A DNA stretch of 50,191 bases from Bacillus massilioanorexius (GTDB lineage Bacteria; Bacillota; Bacilli; Bacillales; DSM-1321), in NCBI RefSeq assembly GCF_902374955.1, contig NZ_CABKRX010000027.1:1-50191 (forward strand), read 5' to 3'. Below the pieces are notes generated by a model, which was not told the DNA's origin, did not search any database, and saw nothing but the letters and a program-made list of their open reading frames with translations. The first letter of the stretch is position 1. Each line of letters opens with the position of its first letter. Shown in pieces: positions 1 through 7,609 of the stretch. Position numbers and translations under genes: made by a program.

Positions 1-60
1 ATTGACGTGTTGTCTTGTTTAGTTTTCAAAGAACATTTGTACTGCTTGAAGCAGCTTTCT
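1..60 (-). other. rRNA operon leader with boxA
   Basis: Read on the minus strand, this segment follows a strong promoter and contains a boxA-like antitermination element at 21-35 (TGTTCTTTGAAAACT). The sequence after it (AAACAAGACAACACG) is typical of Bacillus rRNA leaders and spacers. The 16S gene itself is not in the window; it would begin to the left. In B. subtilis an rRNA operon also follows lysS. The boxA match is seen; the operon is inferred. Confidence 0.8.
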
Positions 61-61
61 T

Positions 62-90
62 ATTATATCACTTAAGTTGTTTTGTGTCAA
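62..90 (-). promoter_or_regulatory. rrn promoter P2
   Basis: On the minus strand there is a perfect -35 TTGACA (85-90), a 17-bp spacer and a perfect -10 TATAAT (62-67). This is the promoter nearest to the presumed 16S gene and lies 74 bp downstream of a second promoter, the tandem layout usual for Bacillus rRNA operons. Confidence 0.88.
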
Positions 91-135
91 CAACTTTTTA
101 ATATAATTTTCACTTCTTTCAGAAGCGACTTTATT

Positions 136-164
136 AATATAACACTTAACACTTTCGAAGTCAA
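136..164 (-). promoter_or_regulatory. rrn promoter P1
   Basis: On the minus strand, TTGACT (159-164), a 17-bp spacer and TATATT (136-141). It is the upstream member of the tandem rRNA promoters. The AT-rich sequence just upstream (165-240) could act as an UP element, but that is inference. Confidence 0.82.
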
Positions 165-366
165 CAACTTTTTTCACATTGTTTTTTCGAGCGTTTTTTA
201 GTAAGTTGTTTCTTTCTTAACAACAGTAATAAATATATCACCATCTTTAGACTAGCGCAATAGCTTTTTTAATAAATTTTATCAGAATAATAAAGTTTAA
301 ATATTTAAACGATTTAAAGCTAATTCTTCAACAAAAATCACGCTAGATTTTGTATTATATTAAACC
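165..366. other. AT-rich gap upstream of the rRNA promoters
   Basis: No reading frame, RNA gene or repeat was recognised here. It is very AT-rich with A and T tracts, fitting a region upstream of strong rRNA promoters. It ends at the terminator of the truncated gene at 445-1386. Confidence 0.5.
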
Positions 367-403
367 AAAACTCCCCACTTATCTCACAAAAGTAGGGAGT
401 TTT
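367..403 (-). terminator. Terminator after the truncated propeller gene
   Basis: A hairpin with 14-bp arms (AAAACTCCCTACTT pairing with AAGTGGGGAGTTTT, one G-U pair) lies about 40 bp past the stop of the minus-strand gene. The 3' arm ends in TTTT. It would insulate the rRNA promoters from upstream transcription. Confidence 0.8.
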
Positions 404-444
404 ATTTACTAAGTACTAATTCAAAACGAAGTTATTTGCTAGTA

Positions 445-1386
445 TTAATATATTAGTTGATACAACTTTGTTCCTTTAGTAACAAAAATATGTCCTTTAT
501 CGTCAGCTTCTATTAATGAAACACCTGTACCAAGAATTTTCATCTTTTCAGATTTGGAATCATACGAAAATAAGTTTCCTTGTGTTACTCCATAAAACAA
601 TCCATCTTTAACATACAGCAAATCTGCACCTCTCCAATAATTAGAAATATCCTTCCAATTAAACGGAAACAATTCTTGACTATGAATAACCTTTTTCTTT
701 TCTATATCAAACTTAAAAATTTTACCTGGGCTCATACCCCATAGATTTCCTTTGTCACCATATTCCAAAGTACTAATAGCTTTTTCACCCGGAAGTGGAA
801 CTCCTTCATATATTTTTTCTTTTCTAACTGGATCAAAAATAAATACTTTCGCTTCTTCCTCAGTAGGTTTAATCCCGAGACCTCCAAATACACTTGTACT
901 ACCATATACTAATCCATCATGATACCGGAGACTGACTACACTTTGATTGTTTACTATATTTCGATAAACCTCATATTTGTCTGTTTTCTCATCATAGATC
1001 GTTAAAGCTCCTCCTAATTTCCCATACGAAGGAACCGTTCCTATATATATTTTACCGTTACCTTGTTCCATTCCAAAAGGTCTGTCTTGACCATATTCAT
1101 CAAGCGAAAACAGCTTTTTAGGATTTTTAGCTTCATTTACGTTACTTCGATCAAATTCAAAAGGACGATTTGGATCATATTTATAAATAACAGATTTTGT
1201 ATAGACTACTAAATATAAAAACTGGTCTGTCGACACCATATTTTCAGTCTGACCAAAGCCTCCAAAATTTATTAACCTATTATCCTGCGGAGAATAGCTA
1301 GCTAGTCCTCCTGATAAATATCCGTTCATATAAAGTTTTTTATCTGGTCCCGTTCTTATCGATTTCGATTGAATAACTATAGGCTC
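445..1386 (-). pseudogene. 5'-truncated beta-propeller-like protein gene
   Basis: I do not recognise a named family. The frame is open from just after a TAA at 1387-1389 down to 445. The first ATG is at 1329, giving 294 aa, but it has no ribosome binding site. The 19 codons upstream (reading EPIVIQSKSIRTGPDKKLY) continue the protein-like pattern without any start. Repeated blocks such as GNGKIYIGT, DGLVYGST, KGNLWGMSPGKIFKFD and DGLFYGVTQGNLFSYD look like blades of a beta-propeller, and no enzyme motif is visible. The simplest reading is the C-terminal part of a longer propeller protein whose 5' end was lost. The break lies beside the lysS terminator. Translation from 1329 cannot be excluded. 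Confidence 0.6.
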
Positions 1387-1403
1387 TTATTTTTTACCAC
1401 ATA

Positions 1404-1470
1404 AAAAAAGGATAAGAGTACCTTCAAAAAATCACAAATAATAGATTTTTTGAATTACCCTTATCCTTTT
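1404..1470 (-). terminator. lysS terminator with an unusually long stem
   Basis: Just past the lysS stop, arms of about 27 bases (1407-1434 and 1444-1470) form a near-perfect inverted repeat: AAAAGGATAAG, then GTA, then TTCAAAAAATC on each side of a 9-nt loop. On the minus strand the 3' arm runs into seven T residues (CTTATCCTTTTTTT), as an intrinsic terminator should. The stem is about twice the usual length. Confidence 0.85.
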
Positions 1471-1482
1471 CCGGATCATTTA

Positions 1483-2967
1483 TTATTTTTGGCGCATATA
1501 AGGGAACAATAAAACATCTCTTATAGACGGAGAATTAGTTAAAAGCATAACTAAGCGATCCACACCAATTCCAAGTCCGCCGGTTGGTGGTAAACCATAC
1601 TCTAATGCCTCAATGAAATCATCATCCATTTCATGCGCTTCATCATTACCTTGTTCTTTTTCTTTTAACTGTGCTTCAAATCGTTGACGTTGGTCGATTG
1701 GATCATTCAATTCTGTGAATGCATTCGCATGTTCGCGACCAACAATAAATAATTCAAAACGGTCTGTGAAACGAGAGTCCTCTTTATTTTTCTTAGCTAA
1801 AGGAGAGATTTCCACTGGGTGACCATAAATAAATGTTGGCTGAATAAGAGTTTCTTCAACAGTTTGTTCAAAGAACTCATTAACAATATGGCCAAACTCC
1901 ATATGTGGAGTAATTTCAATTCCATGTTCCTTAGCAACGGCTTGAGCTTCTTCCTTCGTCATGTGCTTCCAGAAGTCTACTCCCGTTTTTTCTTTAATAG
2001 CATCAACCATATGGATTCTTTTCCATTGAGGCGTTAAATCCACTTCATAATCACCATACTTAATTACTGTTGTTCCACATACTTCTTTTGTAATATGAGC
2101 AATTAAGCTTTCAGTAAGATTCATAATATCATTATAATCTGCGTACGCTTCATACAGCTCAATCATAGTAAATTCTGGGTTATGTCTTGTTGATGTTCCT
2201 TCATTACGGAATACACGACCAATTTCATAAACTTTCTCTAAACCACCAACGATTAAGCGTTTTAGATGTAACTCAATAGCTATACGCATATACAAAGTCA
2301 TATCCAAAGCGTTATGATGCGTAACAAACGGGCGAGCAGATGCTCCACCTGCAATACTGTGCATCATTGGAGTTTCTACTTCTAGATAACCGTGATCATC
2401 TAAATAACGACGCATAGATTGAATAATTTTGCTTCTTGCAATAAATGTCTTTTTACTTTCTTCATTTGTTATTAAATCAACATATCGTTTACGATAACGT
2501 TCTTCTACGTCTTTTAAGCCATGGAATTTATCTGGTAATGGACGTAAAGATTTAGTTAAAAATGTAAATTCATTCGCTTTTACAGAAAGCTCACCTACAT
2601 TCGTTTTAATAACTGTTCCTTTGATTCCGACAATATCACCAAGATCCGCATGTTTAAAATCTTCATATGCATCATCACCAACTGCATCCTTACGTACGTA
2701 AATTTGAATTTGTCCATTTAAATCTTGAATATGAGCAAATCCAGCTTTACCTTTACCACGCTTCGTCATAATACGACCAGCAATTGTCACTTCGATACCT
2801 TTTTCTTCTAAATCTTCTTTAGAGAAATCTTTATATGTATCAAAGATATCTTGTGATAAGTGCGTTCTCTCAAATCGCTTACCAAACGGATCTTTTCCTG
2901 CATCAAGCATAGATTGCATTTTATCACGTCTAACCTGCAATTGGTCATTTAATTCTTCATGACTCAT
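1483..2967 (-). CDS. lysS: Lysyl-tRNA synthetase, class II
   Basis: This enzyme charges tRNA-Lys with lysine in the cytoplasm. The 494 aa match the usual class II LysRS length. An N-terminal OB-fold anticodon-binding domain covers roughly residues 60-150 (TIAGRIMTKRGKGKAGFAHI). The catalytic domain shows motif 2 (FRNEGTSTRHNPEFTMIE, around 255-272) and motif 3 (GGLGIGVDRLVML, around 463-475). The ATG start has a GGAGTG site upstream. It is the last gene before the rRNA operon. Two hairpins separate it from dusB, so it probably has its own promoter in the gap at 2968-3056. No T-box leader is visible. Confidence 0.98.
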   Translation of the reverse strand: MSHEELNDQLQVRRDKMQSMLDAGKDPFGKRFERTHLSQDIFDTYKDFSKEDLEEKGIEVTIAGRIMTKRGKGKAGFAHIQDLNGQIQIYVRKDAVGDDAYEDFKHADLGDIVGIKGTVIKTNVGELSVKANEFTFLTKSLRPLPDKFHGLKDVEERYRKRYVDLITNEESKKTFIARSKIIQSMRRYLDDHGYLEVETPMMHSIAGGASARPFVTHHNALDMTLYMRIAIELHLKRLIVGGLEKVYEIGRVFRNEGTSTRHNPEFTMIELYEAYADYNDIMNLTESLIAHITKEVCGTTVIKYGDYEVDLTPQWKRIHMVDAIKEKTGVDFWKHMTKEEAQAVAKEHGIEITPHMEFGHIVNEFFEQTVEETLIQPTFIYGHPVEISPLAKKNKEDSRFTDRFELFIVGREHANAFTELNDPIDQRQRFEAQLKEKEQGNDEAHEMDDDFIEALEYGLPPTGGLGIGVDRLVMLLTNSPSIRDVLLFPYMRQK

Positions 2968-3005
2968 GACTGTTCACTCCAATTTCTCTTTTCTTATATA
3001 TAGCA

Positions 3006-3022
3006 AGTCCGAAATTCGGACT
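3006..3022. promoter_or_regulatory. 17-bp perfect palindrome upstream of lysS
   Basis: AGTCCGAA-A-TTCGGACT is an exact palindrome about 40 bp upstream of the lysS start. On the minus strand it is followed by TATATATAAG, which could be a -10 region, so the palindrome would sit in a promoter spacer. It has no T-run and is unlikely to be a terminator. An operator role is inference. Confidence 0.35.
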
Positions 3023-3056
3023 ACAATGTCTTTATCCATTGTACACAAAGAAGATA

Positions 3057-3090
3057 CAGAAAACACCTTTTTTAATTGAAAGGTGCGTTT
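3057..3090 (-). terminator. Second hairpin after dusB
   Basis: The stem CACCTTT/AAAGGTG is followed by TTTT on the minus strand. It lies just downstream of the stronger dusB terminator and may be a backup. Confidence 0.45.
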
Positions 3091-3107
3091 CTTTTCAAAA
3101 ATAATTT

Positions 3108-3137
3108 AAAAAACTGCCGAATAATTGGCAGTTTTTT
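3108..3137 (-). terminator. dusB / folate operon terminator
   Basis: The stem AAAAACTGCC with CAGTTTTTT on the other arm and a short AT-rich loop ends in six T residues on the minus strand, 26 bp past the dusB stop. It closes the pab-fol-yazB-dusB transcription unit. Confidence 0.82.
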
Positions 3138-3162
3138 AAATTACGCTTAGCCAATCAAACTA

Positions 3163-4170
3163 TTATATAGTTTGAATAAGTGCTGTTTCCGCTTCTTTTC
3201 TCTCTACTTCTTCTACTAAGCTATTCAATACTTGCACCATATCTTCTCGTGTATTACATTCATTAATCGCATTACGCGCTTGAGCATTCCCACGGACACC
3301 CTTTAAATACCAAGCTGCATGCTTTCTCATTTCTCTAACTGCGATATACTCATTTTTTAAATTAATAAGACGATCTAAGTGAAGAATACACCCAGCAATT
3401 TTTTCTTTTGCTGTAGGTTCTTCTACTAACTCACCTGTTTCAAGATACTTTACTGTACGGTAGATCATCCACGGATTACCTAATGCCGCTCTTCCGATCA
3501 TTACACCGTCGCAGCCAGTTTCTTCTAACATTCTTTTTGCATCTTGAGGTGTTTGCACATCACCATTACCAATGATAGGAATATTAACTGATTGTTTTAC
3601 CTCGCGAATAATATCCCAATTTGAAGTTCCTTCATACATTTGAACACGCGTTCGGCCATGTAAAGATACAGCTTTCCCTCCAGCTCGTTCAACCGCTTGA
3701 GCATTTTGTACGGCATAAATATGCTCTGGATCCCATCCCATTCTCATTTTAACTGTTACTGGCTTATCTACAGCATCTACTACAGCCGCTACCATGTCAT
3801 AAATTTTATCCGGATCAAGAAGCCACTTTGCTCCTGCATCAACCTTTGTTACTTTTGGTACTGGGCACCCCATATTTATATCAATAATATCAGCATTAGA
3901 ATTCTTATCTACAAATTGAGCAGCTTCCACAAGAGATGACTTTTCACCGCCAAAAATTTGCAAGCTTAAAGGCTTTTCTCTTTCATCTATATAAAGCATA
4001 TCCATTGTTTTCTCATTCTTATAAACAATCCCTTTATCACTTACCATTTCTGCACAAACAAGCCCTGCTCCGAATTCCTTAACCGTTAAACGAAACGCAG
4101 AATTACAAACTCCTGCCATCGGAGCCAGAACAACACGATTTTTCATTTCGATATCGCCTATTTTAAACAA
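3163..4170 (-). CDS. dusB: tRNA-dihydrouridine synthase
   Basis: FMN-dependent enzyme that reduces uridine to dihydrouridine in the tRNA D-loop, using NADPH. The TIM-barrel Dus signature NMGCPVPKV carries the catalytic Cys at residue 102, followed by GAKWLLDP; IIGNGDV and DGVMIGRAALGNPW form the FMN phosphate-binding part. I place the start at a TTG (4168-4170) preceded by AAAGGAGG with 8-nt spacing, giving 335 aa and the family N-terminus FKIGDI. A longer frame upstream lacks a good ribosome site. It is the last gene of the folate operon, as in B. subtilis (yacF). Confidence 0.95.
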   Translation of the reverse strand: MFKIGDIEMKNRVVLAPMAGVCNSAFRLTVKEFGAGLVCAEMVSDKGIVYKNEKTMDMLYIDEREKPLSLQIFGGEKSSLVEAAQFVDKNSNADIIDINMGCPVPKVTKVDAGAKWLLDPDKIYDMVAAVVDAVDKPVTVKMRMGWDPEHIYAVQNAQAVERAGGKAVSLHGRTRVQMYEGTSNWDIIREVKQSVNIPIIGNGDVQTPQDAKRMLEETGCDGVMIGRAALGNPWMIYRTVKYLETGELVEEPTAKEKIAGCILHLDRLINLKNEYIAVREMRKHAAWYLKGVRGNAQARNAINECNTREDMVQVLNSLVEEVERKEAETALIQTI

Positions 4171-4235
4171 TACTACACCCTCCTTTGTTGATACTTCTTT
4201 GAATAAGTTTCTCACTAACAAGCTGCTGATCCCTT

Positions 4236-4445
4236 TTATTCTTCAGGAGGCTGCAATTCATCAATCGAAATTTCTAATGCCGCTGCTATCTCCATCAAGA
4301 ATTGCTCTTCCGGCATTCTATTGCCACGTTCTATTTCACCTAGATATGAAACAGAGACTAACAATTCTCTTGCTAATCCATCCTGTGTATATCCTTTTAA
4401 TTTTCTAAATGCCCGAATACGTCTTCCCCATTTTTCCGCTTCCAT
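4236..4445 (-). CDS. yazB: XRE-family helix-turn-helix protein YazB
   Basis: A 69-aa protein that is almost entirely one HTH_XRE domain: RAFRKLKGYTQDGLA, then LLVSVSYLGEIERGNRMP, followed by a helical tail ending IDELQPPEE. It presumably binds DNA, but its target is unknown. The start lies inside the 3' end of folK in another frame, with about 50 nt of overlap; the same arrangement is found in B. subtilis and suggests translational coupling. It sits between folK and dusB in the folate operon. Confidence 0.85.
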   Translation of the reverse strand: MEAEKWGRRIRAFRKLKGYTQDGLARELLVSVSYLGEIERGNRMPEEQFLMEIAAALEISIDELQPPEE

Positions 4446-4925
4446 AATCGAACTCCTTCTTTATCCGGTATACGCTCCAAAACTACATGTAACGATTGTT
4501 CCATATTCGGAAGCTCGATGTTAGGTTCTATTTCCAAAAGCGGAATGATGACAAAAGCACGTTCTTGCATCCGAGGATGAGGAACAGAAAGGTTATCTGA
4601 TTCAATATTTTCTTGATTATATAACAAAATGTCAAGGTCTATGGTTCTCGGCCCCCCATCTTATTATCCTTTTTCTCCCAAGTTCTTGTTCAATATACAT
4701 ACACTTCGATAGTAATTGCTCCGCTAGATATGTCGTTTTTAATTTTACTACGATATTCAAAAAATTACCTTGGTCCGTATAACCAACTGGATCTGTTTCA
4801 TAAATAGAAGATACGTCTTCTACCTTAATTTGCTCATCTTCTTCTAAAAGCAATACAGCATCACGTAAAAAATTCAAGCGATTATCTAGATTGGAACCAA
4901 GTGATAAATAAGCAATATGACTCAC
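4397..4925 (-). pseudogene. folK: folK (HPPK) with a +1 frameshift
   Basis: 6-hydroxymethyl-7,8-dihydropterin pyrophosphokinase transfers pyrophosphate from ATP in folate synthesis. The first frame (4632-4925, GTG start overlapping the folB stop) begins SHIAYLSLGSNLDNRL and runs well to GRKRIIRWG. It then goes astray and stops. The C-terminal half, including the signature TIDLDILLYN and VPHPRMQERAF, is in another frame down to 4397. The frames join if one G is removed from the G6 run (C6 at 4652-4657 on the plus strand), giving an intact protein of about 175 aa. Everything else is well conserved, so this is either a sequencing or assembly error or a very recent mutation. The break falls just before the conserved catalytic Asp pair. 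Confidence 0.85.
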
Positions 4926-5287
4926 GATTTACGGCTCCTTTTTATTTCGACTGCGACAGATTTATAATGACCTGGAATTGGAGGATCTGGTTTAATCACT
5001 TTTACTGTACATATTTGAACAAGTGGAAACATCTCCAAAATAGAAGACGCTATCTTTTCGGCTACCGCTTCAACAAGCTTATACGGCTCTCCCTCTACAA
5101 TTTCTCTACAAGCATTGTATAAATCACCGTAGTTTACTGATCGAGTTAAATCATCTGTATTCCCAGCTTCAGACAAATCTAATTCAACCATTAAGTCTAC
5201 TTTAAATCGTTGTCCAAGTTTTGTTTCTTCAGAAAAAACTCCATGGTAGCCATAGAACTCCATTTCATTTACATAAATTTTATCCAT
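4922..5287 (-). CDS. folB: Dihydroneopterin aldolase
   Basis: Converts 7,8-dihydroneopterin to 6-hydroxymethyl-dihydropterin and glycolaldehyde in folate synthesis. The protein is 121 aa, as usual, with the family N-terminus MEFYGYHGVF (catalytic-site Glu and Tyr) and conserved VEAVAEKIA and VKVIKPDPPIPGHYKS. I chose the ATG at 5285-5287, which has GGGGGAG upstream, over a longer frame. This start overlaps the folP stop by 8 nt, and its own stop overlaps the folK GTG, so the three genes are tightly coupled. Confidence 0.95.
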   Translation of the reverse strand: MDKIYVNEMEFYGYHGVFSEETKLGQRFKVDLMVELDLSEAGNTDDLTRSVNYGDLYNACREIVEGEPYKLVEAVAEKIASSILEMFPLVQICTVKVIKPDPPIPGHYKSVAVEIKRSRKS

Positions 5288-6122
5288 CGTGCTCCCCCTT
5301 ACCAACTAAGGCATCCATCATCTTCGCCATACGAGCCATTTCTTTCACATCATGAACTCTGATAATTTGACACCCTTTTTGGATACCATAACAAACAGTT
5401 GCCCCAGTACCCTCAAGGCGATCATTAGCTGGTAAATCCAATACAGCTCCAATCATTGACTTACGAGAAGTACCAAGCAATACTGGATATCCTAGACCAA
5501 CAAGTTGATCTAAACTTCTCATCATCTCGATATTTTGCTTCAAATCCTTTGCAAATCCAATGCCAGGATCAACGATAATATTATGGTCTTTCACACCAGC
5601 TTTTTTAGCCATATGAAGACTTTCGTATATATCATAAAAAGAATCTCTTATAAAATTCTTATAATTCACATCTGAACGATTATGCATAATGATAAATGGC
5701 ACATCTAACTCTGCTGCTACCTGAGACATCCGACTATCCGCTTTACCGCCCCAAACGTCATTAATTATATGCGCTCCTGCCAAAATAGCTTGTTTTGCAA
5801 CCTCTGCTTTATACGTATCAATAGATATTGGAACTGCTACCTCTTTAGCAATAGCTTGAATTACAGGTATCACACGCTCAAGCTCTTCCACTTCAGTTAC
5901 CATTTCAGCTCCTGGGCGAGTAGATTCTCCTCCAATATCAATAATGTCTGCACCATCAGCTACTAACTTTTTAGCCTGCTCTACAGCTGCATCTATTTCA
6001 TTAAAACGTCCACCATCAGAAAAAGAGTCAGGTGTGACATTCAATATGCCCATAATAAGTGTTTTTTTCCCAAAATCTAATTCATAAGGGCCACAGGATA
6101 TAGTTGTCTTTTGATTAAACAT
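5280..6122 (-). CDS. folP: Dihydropteroate synthase
   Basis: Condenses p-aminobenzoate with 6-hydroxymethyl-dihydropterin pyrophosphate; this is the sulfonamide target. The 280 aa show both family signatures: GILNVTPDSFSDGG near residue 25 and the DIIDIGGESTRPGA pterin-site loop near residue 60. IIVDPGIGFAKD and LLGTSRKSMIG (pABA and pyrophosphate contacts) follow. It is the fourth gene of the pab-fol operon and immediately follows pabC, overlapping folB downstream. Confidence 0.97.
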   Translation of the reverse strand: MFNQKTTISCGPYELDFGKKTLIMGILNVTPDSFSDGGRFNEIDAAVEQAKKLVADGADIIDIGGESTRPGAEMVTEVEELERVIPVIQAIAKEVAVPISIDTYKAEVAKQAILAGAHIINDVWGGKADSRMSQVAAELDVPFIIMHNRSDVNYKNFIRDSFYDIYESLHMAKKAGVKDHNIIVDPGIGFAKDLKQNIEMMRSLDQLVGLGYPVLLGTSRKSMIGAVLDLPANDRLEGTGATVCYGIQKGCQIIRVHDVKEMARMAKMMDALVGKGEHDG

Positions 6123-6132
6123 TGTAGCGCTC

Positions 6133-7002
6133 CTATCTTATCAGTATTTCACTTGTCCATAACTTCTCACGATAATCTTTATATTTCTCATACAACTTTT
6201 TTGTGACAGTTGGCTTTGATCGATTGCTAAAAGAATAATGATCTATATTAGTAATTAATACAAGTTCTTGAATGGAATTTGTTATAAATATTTCATCCGC
6301 TTCTACTAATTCTTCTAATTGAAAGCTCCCTTCCTTTACCAATAACCCCATCTGTTTCGCTAATAATATTACAAATTGTCTCGTAATTCCTGGTAAAATA
6401 CCAGTACTTAACTCCGGGGTATATAAAATATCATTCTTTATCCAAAAGATATTAGATGTAATCGCTTCAGATACAAACCCTTCTTTCGTTAAAAAGATAC
6501 CCTCTAAATTAGGCTGATCTCTCAATTCTCTTTTCGCAGCTATATTATTAAAAAAATGATGAGATTTTAATCGACTAGTCGTTTCAGGTGTATTTCTATT
6601 TAGTTTTAAAATCGTAGCTTGCTTTTCCATTATCTCTTCACTTGCAGGCTGCAAAGGGCTGATAAAGACCATTAAATTCGGTTGCTTATAGGATTCACTT
6701 GGTAAACTAACTGCCCCTTCACCAGCGGAAACATTAATTCTCACTCTGGCATTATCCAAATCATTTCTTTTTAATAACTGATGTAAAATATCTAACATCA
6801 TATTCTGACAGATAGTGCTTTCTATATGCATTTCTTGCATTCCATCATTGAGCCGAAGCAAATGATCCCCCAATAAAAAAGGATGGCCATTATAAATACG
6901 AATCGTTTCAAACAAACCCATTCCATATAAGAAGCCATGATCAAAAGGAGAAATGCGCGCTTCTTCCTCTTGGATATAACGACCATTTTGATAAATTATC
7001 AT
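6133..7002 (-). CDS. pabC: 4-amino-4-deoxychorismate lyase
   Basis: PLP enzyme of fold type IV that releases p-aminobenzoate and pyruvate from aminodeoxychorismate. The 289 aa contain the family features FDHGFLYGMGLFETIR near the N-terminus, LKSHHFFNN with the PLP lysine around residue 140, and GFVSEAITSNIFW and LSTGILPGITRQ in the PLP-phosphate region. It follows pabA by 4 nt and completes the three-gene route from chorismate to pABA. Confidence 0.95.
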   Translation of the reverse strand: MIIYQNGRYIQEEEARISPFDHGFLYGMGLFETIRIYNGHPFLLGDHLLRLNDGMQEMHIESTICQNMMLDILHQLLKRNDLDNARVRINVSAGEGAVSLPSESYKQPNLMVFISPLQPASEEIMEKQATILKLNRNTPETTSRLKSHHFFNNIAAKRELRDQPNLEGIFLTKEGFVSEAITSNIFWIKNDILYTPELSTGILPGITRQFVILLAKQMGLLVKEGSFQLEELVEADEIFITNSIQELVLITNIDHYSFSNRSKPTVTKKLYEKYKDYREKLWTSEILIR

Positions 7003-7006
7003 CTAA

Positions 7007-7594
7007 TCACCTAACCTCTTTTGGGTTGCGATAGCATTTTAAAAAATGTTCTAAAAGTTCCTTCCCATATTCCGTCATAATGGATTCAGGATGAAATTGA
7101 ACACCTTCAATAGGCAATTGACGATGCCTAATCGCCATTATTTCACCTTCAGATGTCCATCCTGAAACTTCAAAGCATGATGGAAGCGTCTCTTTTTTTA
7201 CAATTAAAGAATGATAACGAGTTGCCCGAAAAGGATTTGGAACATCTTTAAAAATGGTTTTCCCATCGTGATATACAAGGGACGTTTTCCCGTGCATTAG
7301 CCTTTCTGCTTGAATAACTTCTGCTCCAAAAGCCTGTCCAATTGACTGTTGTCCTAAGCAAACTCCAAAAATCGGTATGATACCCGCAAACGTTTCAATC
7401 ACCTGCAAACTAATTCCCGCTTCATTCGGACTACATGGTCCTGGCGAGATCATAATGTAACTTGGGTTCAACTCAGAAATTTCTTCTATAGTTATTTTAT
7501 CATTTCTTTTTACTACTAATTCCTCACCCATTTCACCTAAATATTGCACAAGATTATAGGTAAATGAATCATAGTTATCAATCATTAAAATCAT
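7007..7594 (-). CDS. pabA: Aminodeoxychorismate / anthranilate synthase glutaminase subunit
   Basis: Class I glutamine amidotransferase that supplies ammonia to PabB. In B. subtilis the same subunit also serves anthranilate synthase (TrpG role). The triad is visible: Cys79 in GVCLGQQSIG, with His and Glu in VQFHPES. The 195 aa are full length. It lies 15 nt after pabB. In B. subtilis the TRAP protein represses this gene by binding (G/U)AG repeats at its ribosome site; I see no such repeat cluster here, so that control may be absent. Confidence 0.95.
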   Translation of the reverse strand: MILMIDNYDSFTYNLVQYLGEMGEELVVKRNDKITIEEISELNPSYIMISPGPCSPNEAGISLQVIETFAGIIPIFGVCLGQQSIGQAFGAEVIQAERLMHGKTSLVYHDGKTIFKDVPNPFRATRYHSLIVKKETLPSCFEVSGWTSEGEIMAIRHRQLPIEGVQFHPESIMTEYGKELLEHFLKCYRNPKEVR

Positions 7595-7609
7595 AATTTT
7601 GTTTCACCT

